Positions 1-4,568 of a stretch of DNA of 5,212 nucleotides are shown piece after piece. The notes under the pieces were generated by a model that made no database searches, was not told the origin of the DNA, and worked only from the letters and a program-made list of their open reading frames with translations. Source of the stretch: Anaerolineae bacterium. GTDB lineage: Bacteria; Chloroflexota; Anaerolineae; B4-G1; SLSP01. The position numbers were made by a program, and so were the translations under genes. How positions within the stretch are numbered: the stretch's first letter is position 1; every line of letters starts with the position of its first letter. The stretch is taken from NCBI GenBank assembly GCA_016927095.1, contig JAFGNI010000455.1, positions 1-5,212 of the forward strand. The letters run 5' to 3'.

Positions 1-204
1 AATCGCGGCCAGTAGGTCCTGCTTGATCTCGTCATCCTCAGTGCCGTGTTTGATGACGCTAGCCGGCTTCGCGTTGGCTGCGCAGTACTTGTGGAAGTGC
101 TCAGCTATCTCAAGCGTGGATAGTGGCATCCCATGTTCATTGCACCATTCGGAGACCCGGGCCAGCTGGCTTAGCCCTGATCTGCCGCTTGCGGCAAGGC
201 ACTC
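1..204 (-). CDS. Hypothetical protein, incomplete at the window edge
   Basis: A leftward frame stays open from just after a TGA (205-207) to the left edge, 68 codons, and its 3' end lies outside the window. The translation is rich in Glu, Lys, His and Ala and looks helical, with stretches such as LSTLEIAEHFHKYCAANAKP and KHGTEDDEIKQDLLAAI. This is much more protein-like than the Ser/Cys-rich frame on the opposite strand. No family is recognised. The start is unclear: the first ATG in frame is at 129 (reading leftward) with no Shine-Dalgarno, while the coding-like sequence begins earlier, near LSQLARVSEW. The frame is the same as that of the 44-residue ORF upstream (217-351), separated only by TAG, three codons and TGA, so the two could be parts of one broken gene. 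Coding is inferred from composition only. Confidence 0.4.
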
Positions 205-216
205 TCAATTTGCGGC

Positions 217-351
217 CTACTCAACCTTCGTGATCGGCGCATCGTAGCTCTCGGGTGCGTTCTGCTGTAGGCAGACCCAGGCATTGGCTCGGTCGATCTC
301 TTCCTCGATCTGGTCCAACAGCTCAAGGGCGCGGATGGTCTCGCTGTTCAT
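217..351 (-). CDS. Small acidic hypothetical protein (44 aa) or gene fragment
   Basis: ATG at 351 (reading leftward) to TAG at 217-219 encodes 44 residues with an amphipathic acidic helix (ETIRALELLDQIEEEIDRAN) followed by a short polar tail ending in PITKVE. Codon third positions are mostly G or C, as in the firm genes of this window. No Shine-Dalgarno precedes the ATG. The frame remains coding-like upstream of it (DDDLLNQQRVAL) back to a TGA at 418-420, so the ATG may be internal to a decayed gene rather than a true start. The ATG overlaps the TGA of another frame (TGATG), but that upstream frame has implausible composition. No family is recognised. It may be real, or a remnant together with the downstream frame at 1-204. 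Confidence 0.38.
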   Translation of the reverse strand: MNSETIRALELLDQIEEEIDRANAWVCLQQNAPESYDAPITKVE

Positions 352-521
352 CAGGGCAACACGTTGCTGGTTGAGAAGATCGTCATCCGTCCTGGATGGC
401 GCTCGCTCCTGATCTGGTCAGACGGGAATGGGCTATCAGGGAGCACGGCATCGCAGTCTCGGCGTGCCACCCCTTGCGCGGTCTGTTGGTTCTGTAGGGA
501 TGTAATAGTTGCATTCGAGAC

Positions 522-541
522 GACCGCGTGGCGCGGTCTTT
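522..541. terminator. Perfect stem-loop, possible terminator
   Basis: GACCGCG (522-528), loop TGG, CGCGGTC (532-538) form a perfect 7-bp GC-rich stem with a three-base loop. On the plus strand it is followed by TTTCG. On the minus strand it begins 8 bases after the TGA of the small frame at 547-669, with AAA on its 5' side, which fits a terminator position for that frame. The T-tract is too short on either strand for a strong intrinsic terminator. Confidence 0.35.
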
Positions 542-546
542 CGTGA

Positions 547-669
547 TCAGGGTTTGATCGACTCGTAGGTCCACGTTTTACATCGCAGATCGAGCTGCCT
601 TGGTGTGCTGGCCCCGGTTCGGGGTACGGCATAGCGCAGTTCGATCTGTGTATTTTGGGCCTGCAACAT
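547..669 (-). pseudogene. C-terminal-looking protein fragment (about 40 aa)
   Basis: A leftward frame from ATG at 669 to TGA at 547-549 encodes about 40 residues; it is open back to a TAA at 685-687. The translation alternates in a beta-strand-like way (TQIELRYAVPRTGASTPRQ, then LDLRCKTWTYESIKP) and ends immediately before the stem-loop at 522-538, as a genuine gene end would. There is no Shine-Dalgarno at the ATG and the piece is very short, so it is more likely the tail of a lost gene than a complete one. The family is not recognised. The downstream hairpin and the plausible composition are the only support. Confidence 0.3.
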
Positions 670-802
670 CAGTAGTGGCTGACCTTACTGACTCTGGGAT
701 GACCAACATAGGAACCTCCGAGTCTCGCGCCGCGCATCGGAGCTGTGAGCGAACCCCACTGAATTGTGTTAAGGCAATCTACCCTCGCCGCCTGCTGTGA
801 GG

Positions 803-1879
803 TTAGCGGGTGTCCTGCGCCTCCATGGCGGTGCGCCAGGCGTCCTCGAACGTGCGTGGGGGCTCCAGTCCCGGACGGTCGGGCTTGCGGACGAGGGTCA
901 GCGCCTCCGTTGGGCAGGTGCTGACGCAGAGACCACAGCCGATGCAGCGGTCGGTATTCAGAAACACGTGATCCTCCCCGGCGGTCAACGCCTCCATCTG
1001 GCAACGCTCCAGGCAGGTCTTACAATTCTGACAGAGCTCAGGATCAAGTTGGGCAATGAAGGCGTTCACGACCACGTCAGATGGCTTGGGGTGCCGCTTG
1101 ATGCCCTGCAGAATCCCGCAGCAACATCCGCAGCAACAGCAGATGAACGCCGCTTCCTTGGAGTTGGAGGGTTGAAGTACGAGGTTGGCCGCGTCGGCAC
1201 GAGCCAGGATCTCAGCCACCTCGTCCCGGTCAATGGCGCGACCGCGACCAGTGCGGACATAGTAGTCCGCGAAATCACCAAAGGACAAGCAAGTCTCCTC
1301 AGGTGCATCGCAGCCGCCGCCATGCATCTTCGCCGTGTGACGGCATATGCAGGGCGCAACGGCGAAGCGATCCTCGGCCGCGATCAGGGCGTCGACGTTC
1401 TCATAGGGCAGCACCTCCAGACGGATGTCGATGCTCTCCCCGATGGGGATGGTCCGCATTTGAGGGCCACTCGGTCTGTCAGAGGGCTTGCGTGTCCGCC
1501 AGTAGTCGTCAATATCCTTCAGGAGCTCATCGTCGAGGCGGCCAATCTGGAACTCGTAGATACCAACGACCCACGGCACCGCCTCGTATCGCAGCGTGCC
1601 GTCTTCTGCCGTCACGGAGAGGATCAGTCCCTTCTGGGCCATCTCAGTTAGCCTACGTTCCGCCACCTCTGCTCGCAAACCGGCGCGTGCAGCAATTGCC
1701 GCTGCGTCCTCGCGCTCGATGTTGAGGTGTATGGCAAGCTCCGCCTCTTCCAGCGTGAACAGTCTCTTGAGCAGACGCCGCTCGACCGTTGAGTCCTGCG
1801 ACCCAAAGCCACCCGGCAACTTGTCCAGATGCTGCGCCAGGTCTTTGTAGATCCGGTCTTCTCTTTCGATCTCCACCAT
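803..1879 (-). CDS. Winged-helix-like / Cys-rich / 2x[4Fe-4S] ferredoxin protein
   Basis: This 358-residue cytoplasmic iron-sulfur protein probably takes part in electron transfer or redox-dependent regulation; no specific reaction can be named. Residues about 37-98 look like a winged helix (LFTLEEAELAIHL, a helix-turn-helix, then a LxxMAQKGLI-type wing). A middle section has FAVAPCICR (Cys177, Cys179), GGGC (Cys190) and EETCLSFG (Cys197). Next comes the striking run CCCCGCCC (residues 247-254). Two classical ferredoxin motifs follow, CxxCxxCxxxC at 283-293 and CxxCxxCxxxCP at 312-323, predicting two [4Fe-4S] clusters. The ATG at 1879 is chosen because AGGAAGGAG lies 7 bases upstream; a longer reading from 1978 or 1981 would overlap the PAS gene and lacks this support. 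From memory, proteins with this whole layout, including the Cys run, recur in anaerobic bacteria such as Anaerolineae, usually annotated only as 4Fe-4S binding proteins. It lies 67 bases downstream of the PAS gene, probably in the same transcript. Confidence 0.93.
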   Translation of the reverse strand: MVEIEREDRIYKDLAQHLDKLPGGFGSQDSTVERRLLKRLFTLEEAELAIHLNIEREDAAAIAARAGLRAEVAERRLTEMAQKGLILSVTAEDGTLRYEAVPWVVGIYEFQIGRLDDELLKDIDDYWRTRKPSDRPSGPQMRTIPIGESIDIRLEVLPYENVDALIAAEDRFAVAPCICRHTAKMHGGGCDAPEETCLSFGDFADYYVRTGRGRAIDRDEVAEILARADAANLVLQPSNSKEAAFICCCCGCCCGILQGIKRHPKPSDVVVNAFIAQLDPELCQNCKTCLERCQMEALTAGEDHVFLNTDRCIGCGLCVSTCPTEALTLVRKPDRPGLEPPRTFEDAWRTAMEAQDTR

Positions 1880-1886
1880 CTCGATG

Positions 1887-1895
1887 CTCCTTCCT
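1887..1895 (-). promoter_or_regulatory. Strong ribosome binding site deciding the ferredoxin start
   Basis: The minus strand reads AGGAAGGAG, then seven bases (CATCGAG), then ATG. This near-perfect Shine-Dalgarno fixes the start at 1879 and removes the apparent overlap with the upstream PAS gene. A small inverted repeat (ATCAG, 3 bases, CTGAT at 1925-1937) lies in the same 67-base spacer but has no T-tract. Confidence 0.8.
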
Positions 1896-1946
1896 GTTTT
1901 GCTTCCTTGACGGAATCTCGTGCGATCAGCCCCTGATTCACGTCCT

Positions 1947-2318
1947 TTACTTGCCGTCGGCGATCGATGCAATCGCATCAAAGTCGAGCATATACTCTAG
2001 CGTGCCCAAATACTTCCCTGAGGTATCTCTAAGCGCGATAAAGCGGTTGAGGATTCTGGGGGCATCCGATGAGATCCAGAACCAGGTCTCGTCCGCTTCT
2101 CCGGATTTGAGCTCGGACAGGATCTTGTCTACCTTTGGCAGCGAGGCTTCCCGGTGACAACCATGTAGGTCTCTGCCGATCAGTTCTTCGCTAATGGGTA
2201 CGATGCGGTGTCCGGCTTTGTTCCGGTAGCGTATGCAGTCATTCTCGTCAATGAATACGATCTCGAAAGGCACAGCGTCCAGGATCGCAGCAATCTGTTC
2301 CTCGCTCAGGTTAAGCAT
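1947..2318 (-). CDS. Single-domain PAS protein (PAS_10-like)
   Basis: This 123-residue protein is essentially one PAS domain with no output domain, so it is probably a soluble cytoplasmic sensor or adaptor. The N-terminal helix (EEQIAAILDAVPFEIVFID, about residues 6-24) leads into the strand and hairpin DENDCIRYRNKAGHRI. The segment IGRDLHGCHREASLPKVDKI (about 47-66) and the closing strands WFWIS...RFIALRDTSGKYLGTLEYML (about 79-111) complete the fold. The pattern matches the PAS type (PF13596, from memory) found at the C-terminus of DUF438 proteins, where a GRxxxxCHP-like motif occupies the same place; here it is GCHREAS, with Cys54 and His55 as possible cofactor ligands. No N-terminal DUF438 or hemerythrin portion is present. 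The ATG at 2318 is preceded by AAAGGA at a 10-base spacing. It is the first gene of a likely two-gene unit with the ferredoxin protein. Confidence 0.9.
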   Translation of the reverse strand: MLNLSEEQIAAILDAVPFEIVFIDENDCIRYRNKAGHRIVPISEELIGRDLHGCHREASLPKVDKILSELKSGEADETWFWISSDAPRILNRFIALRDTSGKYLGTLEYMLDFDAIASIADGK

Positions 2319-2401
2319 GTTAATGCATTCCTTTCAAACTAGCTAGACGTGATCGGCAGGGGACCGAAAACGCGATCAATCGGGATGACCCACTGGTTTC
2401 C
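2319..2401. other. Short spacer upstream of the PAS gene
   Basis: These 83 bases separate the broken gene at 2402-2799 from the PAS start and should hold the promoter of the PAS/ferredoxin pair if it has its own. I see a Shine-Dalgarno (AAAGGA) and an 8-bp palindrome CTAGCTAG near 2338-2345, but no convincing -35/-10 pair. Confidence 0.3.
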
Positions 2402-2799
2402 TCAGTGTTGATATTCACTGGACGCCTGGAGATAGGCCGCGATATTCCTCCTGGCGCCGCGCATACGGTAGGTATGGTTTAACGTGTCCTCAAAGCTGAT
2501 GCCCACGGCAGAGCTGCCATCTTCAGCGTGCAGTATGCCGTCGTTCTCGGGCGTGATGGTGTGCTCGTAGACATCGTTCTTGCCAATCCGGTAGGCCCGT
2601 GTTCGTCGCTGCTCCATAGTGTCTCGGTGACTAAGTTAGCGTTGCCATTCGCGCATTCGACGCGCATATACCTCAGCTTCTTGGCCCGCCTGCCGTGGTT
2701 GGCGACTCTGATAACAAGCAGCAGTAGATGCGACGGTTGCTCCGCGTGGATCTGCTGCGGGCGATAGAAGTGGCTGATGGTGCTGACCCGGGCACCCTC
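2402..2799 (-). pseudogene. Frameshifted, N-terminally truncated beta-sandwich-like protein
   Basis: Two leftward frames make sense only when joined. The upstream frame is open from a TGA at 2800-2802 and reads ISHFYRPQQIHAEQPSHLLL, then VIRVANHGRRAKKLRYMRVE, to about TLWSSDEH. There the composition degrades into Ser/Thr/Pro/Arg, while a second frame (ATG at 2617, stop TGA at 2402-2404) becomes protein-like: YRIGKNDVYEHTITPENDG...ISFEDTLNHTYRMRGARRN. Joining them near 2585-2600 requires one missing base in the DNA. VxNxGRRxxxLRYxRVE followed by xFEDTxxxxYR resembles an immunoglobulin-like beta-sandwich tail seen in small membrane-anchored hypothetical proteins; this is my inference, with no named family. 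No start codon or Shine-Dalgarno serves the upstream part, so the N-terminus, probably with a membrane anchor, is missing. Taken alone, the 71-residue second frame could be called a gene, but its ATG has no Shine-Dalgarno and overlaps the other frame. Confidence 0.55.
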
Positions 2800-2858
2800 T
2801 CAGAAGGTAGCATCGACGGACAGCGCATGGTGGCTTAGTTCTAATCAAAGGGTTGTTG

Positions 2859-2875
2859 GGGCGCTAATGGCGCCC
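2859..2875 (-). terminator. Hairpin downstream of the CPBP gene
   Basis: GGGCGC (2859-2864), five-base loop and GCGCCC (2870-2875) form a perfect 6-bp GC stem starting 17 bases after the TAG of the CPBP gene in the direction of transcription. TTG/CAA can extend it across a bulge. The following minus-strand sequence is CAACAACCCTTTG, so the T-tract is weak. It probably ends the CPBP transcript, perhaps with factor help. Confidence 0.45.
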
Positions 2876-2892
2876 AGGCACAAAGGCTATGC

Positions 2893-3762
2893 CTAAGGGG
2901 CACCCCCTACGGCGCTGCCACGAGTGAGCGTCCGAGGTCCCCAGATAGCGATGACCACAGCGACTGCCGCGACGCCAAGTACAAAGTTGTAGATCTCAGC
3001 TCGGGCAGAAAGCGCAAACAACTCCCCAAAGGCATTGCCAACGAAGTGAAAGAGAATCGCCGACAACGTACTACTGCGCGTGTTGTTGTAGATCCACGTG
3101 TACAACACCGCTTCTACCACGATCGTGATCAGATAGAACCAGAACCGTTGTGTGCCCAACCCGACTTGTTCAGCTTGCCAAGTCCCGGCGATGAAGAAGA
3201 GCGGCAGGTGCCACAGCGACCACACCACGCCCACAATCAAGCTCGCCTTCAAGGCAGTCTGTTGAGCCTGCAACCCATCCAGCGCATACCCACGCCAACC
3301 TGGCTCTTCCGGCACCGGACCGAAAAGCAGCCAGAAGAAAAGGGTCGGAACGATCAGTAATGGCTGCACCGCAAAGCGGCTTACAGCCTCCGGCGCGATC
3401 CCATGTCCGCCTGACAGCACATCAATCAGCGCAGCCAGACCCGACTTGACGGGAGTGTACAGGAAAATCACCAAGTACCAGCCGAAACTGATACGCCGGA
3501 AGTCAATGATCCGCTGCCAGAAGTCACGTTGAAACGGTCGGTCGTGTTTGAGCCGGGCTAGGCCCATGGCGACGGCCAGCGGCATAATGCCACCCAAATA
3601 ACGCAGCGCTGTAACACCCCACCTCGGGAGGAAGCCGTCTATGGCCGCGGCAAGAAACTCGACCAACCACGTAAGGCCCAGTGTCAGACCCAAGAAGACC
3701 CACGGATGAGCATCAGCGGAAAACGACGATGATCTGTCACCAGTTTCAACGGTCAAGCTCAC
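2893..3762 (-). CDS. CPBP-family intramembrane metalloprotease (CAAX/Abi type)
   Basis: This 289-residue polytopic membrane protein belongs to the CPBP (Abi/CAAX prenyl protease 2-like) family of intramembrane glutamic/metallo-proteases. The three signature motifs are present: EEPGWRGY (Glu152, Glu153, Arg157), WSLWHLP (His185) and HFVGN (His239, Asn243). About eight hydrophobic segments are visible, near residues 22-40, 55-70, 93-115, 133-149, 172-190, 205-224, 231-247 and 258-275; length and layout are normal for the family, and all expected catalytic residues are present. The start is uncertain by two codons: GTG at 3762 sits only 2 bases from AAGGAG (3765-3770), whereas TTG at 3756 has an 8-base spacing, so translation may begin at codon 3. 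Family members process peptides, mature bacteriocins or affect membrane homeostasis; the substrate here is unknown. No neighbouring gene points to bacteriocin or abortive-infection function. Confidence 0.93.
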   Translation of the reverse strand: MSLTVETGDRSSSFSADAHPWVFLGLTLGLTWLVEFLAAAIDGFLPRWGVTALRYLGGIMPLAVAMGLARLKHDRPFQRDFWQRIIDFRRISFGWYLVIFLYTPVKSGLAALIDVLSGGHGIAPEAVSRFAVQPLLIVPTLFFWLLFGPVPEEPGWRGYALDGLQAQQTALKASLIVGVVWSLWHLPLFFIAGTWQAEQVGLGTQRFWFYLITIVVEAVLYTWIYNNTRSSTLSAILFHFVGNAFGELFALSARAEIYNFVLGVAAVAVVIAIWGPRTLTRGSAVGGAP

Positions 3763-3860
3763 ATCTCCTTCAGGGCCTTCTCAGCCGCCAAAATTAGCGG
3801 GAAGCAGGCGATCTCCGAGAATCCCCTCTCTCGGTTGAGTTCGGCGGCGCGGAGATTGTG
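3759..3860 (-). pseudogene. Possible C-terminal remnant overlapping the CPBP start
   Basis: The minus-strand frame ending in TGA at 3759-3761 is open for 33 codons back to a TAG. It encodes a helical, protein-like tail (LNRERGFSEIACFPLI then LAAEKALKEM). Its last codons form the Shine-Dalgarno of the CPBP gene, and its stop overlaps the CPBP GTG (ATGTGA), as in translationally coupled genes. It has no start codon, and a plus-strand frame in the same codon register (3798-3989) is also open, so one of the two may be only a shadow. At most it is the tail of a lost upstream gene; the family is unknown. Confidence 0.22.
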
Positions 3861-4341
3861 CTAAGCTTAGGCCTGCCATCGTTCCGCCGCATACCGGACA
3901 ACGTCCATCGCTGGATGTTCCCAAACCTCGTGGACACGTTCATCTTCGGCAGCTGCGCGAAGGCAGAAGCTTCACGCCAGATGCGCGAATGAAAAGGGCA
4001 TGCTCAGTATAGCCCGGCATAGCGAACCCACAACTACCGCGAGAGGATGCAGGCGGGGAGCCAGTCACAGCTGAATTAGCTTTGCTAGGCTGTCTGGGCA
4101 ACCATTGTAGAGGCGCCCTCGTCGTACAACCTCGCCCCGCCCCCGGTCCGCCGCCCCGACCCTGCGGCGCCGGATCGGCGTCGTGACGGCATGCTCCAGC
4201 GTGGCGCCGCCTTCGCGTGGACCTTGCGCAACGGCGGCTGCGCCGCCGGGCCGGGTGGGCTACCCGGCCCACATAACAGCCCGCACACAGCGTGATGCAG
4301 GATGGCAAAAGGCGATTGCCCTTACTGCGCGAGCCTGCCTC
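3765..4341. other. Long divergent spacer without an intact gene
   Basis: This stretch lies between the leftward CPBP gene and the rightward promoter at 4342. Several short frames are open on both strands, but none has a start with a ribosome binding site or a recognisable fold. Visible structure: an inverted repeat CCGAGA/TCTCGG at 3815-3834 just upstream of the CPBP gene, a perfect 10-bp palindrome CTAAGCTTAG at 3861-3870, an 8-bp palindrome GAAGCTTC at 3966-3973, and a very GC-rich block from about 4110 to 4270 with three GGCGCC sites and two strong hairpins. The CPBP promoter should lie here, but I cannot identify it. Confidence 0.5.
4233..4270. repeat. Two abutting perfect GC-rich hairpins
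   Basis: GGCGGC, loop TGC, GCCGCC (4233-4247) is followed without a gap by GGGCCGGGT, loop GGGCT, ACCCGGCCC (4248-4270). The second stem has 9 perfect base pairs. No T-tract follows on either strand, and both flanking genes point away from the site, so ordinary terminator function is unlikely. It could be a folded RNA, a cruciform-prone site or the end of a lost mobile element. The structure itself is certain; the role is unknown. Confidence 0.75.
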
Positions 4342-4370
4342 TTGACAGCAGGTGATTTATGCTATATTAT
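4342..4370 (+). promoter_or_regulatory. Near-consensus sigma-70-type promoter
   Basis: TTGACA (4342-4347), a 17-base spacer and TATTAT (4365-4370) match the housekeeping consensus in 11 of 12 positions with ideal spacing. The AT-rich patch stands out sharply from the GC-rich surroundings. Transcription would start near 4377 and run rightward into the PRC-barrel gene. TATATT at 4363-4368 (15-base spacing) is a weaker alternative -10. Confidence 0.8.
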
Positions 4371-4376
4371 TGTTAC

Positions 4377-4568
4377 AAATGTTGTTTAAAGAGAAGCAGC
4401 TTACCCCATCGGTAGTCCTATCTACAGCGGTCGTGACCCGTTCAACACGCATGTCGGCGTGTCTTCGTTCTCAGCGAAGGGTGGGCTATCAGGTCGGCTG
4501 TGACCCGCACGTCTATGCAGGCCGTGTAGGGCGCGTATCACGTCAGAGGATCGCAGGGGAGGCATAGC
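4377..4568 (+). promoter_or_regulatory. Structured 5' leader of the PRC-barrel gene
   Basis: About 190 bases separate the predicted start of transcription from the gene. Two hairpins stand side by side: ACACGC, six bases, GCGTGT (4445-4462), then CTTCG, seven bases, CGAAG (4463-4479). The 8-base word GTGACCCG occurs at 4433-4440 and again at 4500-4507. An ATG at 4379, only two or three bases from the predicted transcript start, opens a 62-codon frame whose TAG (4565-4567) ends one base before the PRC-barrel GTG. That peptide is Arg-rich and unconvincing, but its position could allow translational coupling. No known riboswitch class is recognised. Confidence 0.4.
4555..4562 (+). promoter_or_regulatory. 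Strong ribosome binding site deciding the PRC-barrel start
   Basis: AGGGGAGG followed by six bases (CATAGC) and GTG selects the GTG at 4569 as the start, rather than the first in-frame ATG at 4629. Confidence 0.8.

Noticed and set aside
364..546. Plus-strand frame containing VEKIVIRPGWRSLLIWSDG, reminiscent of a recombinase tail
   Set aside because: The resemblance is short and the rest degenerates. The opposite strand has a better coding-like frame over 217-417, and no upstream recombinase portion is present.
605..671. tRNA-Pro-like stretch (CATAGCGCAG ... TTTTGGGCC)
   Set aside because: The D-arm and anticodon-like loop are suggestive, but the D-stem does not close, the anticodon stem has a mismatch, no T-arm follows and no acceptor pairing is found. 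The same bases read better as leftward coding.
716..742. Inverted repeat CTCCGA/TCGGAG as terminator of the ferredoxin gene
   Set aside because: Six-base arms with a 15-base interior, about 60 bases past the stop and no T-tract; too weak to annotate.
797..1651. Long plus-strand open frame (284 codons) opposite the ferredoxin gene
   Set aside because: It is antisense to a gene with firm motif evidence, has no ribosome binding site and shows no recognisable domain. It is a shadow of the GC-rich codon bias.
3870..3940. Zinc-ribbon-like minus-strand reading CPRGLGTSSDGRCPVCGG
   Set aside because: The first knuckle lacks its second Cys, no start is available, and two plus-strand frames are equally open over the same bases.
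3798..3989. Plus-strand frame with a protein-like stretch (IPDNVHRWMFPNLVDTFIFG)
   Set aside because: It begins directly after a stop with no good start, only a GTG at 3858 with a poorly spaced GGAG, and shares codon register with a competing minus-strand frame. It cannot be told from a shadow.
3940..4308. Minus-strand frames of 122 and 67 codons in the GC-rich block
   Set aside because: Arg/Gly/Ala/Pro-rich composition typical of unused frames in very GC-rich DNA; several frames are open at once and none has a ribosome binding site.
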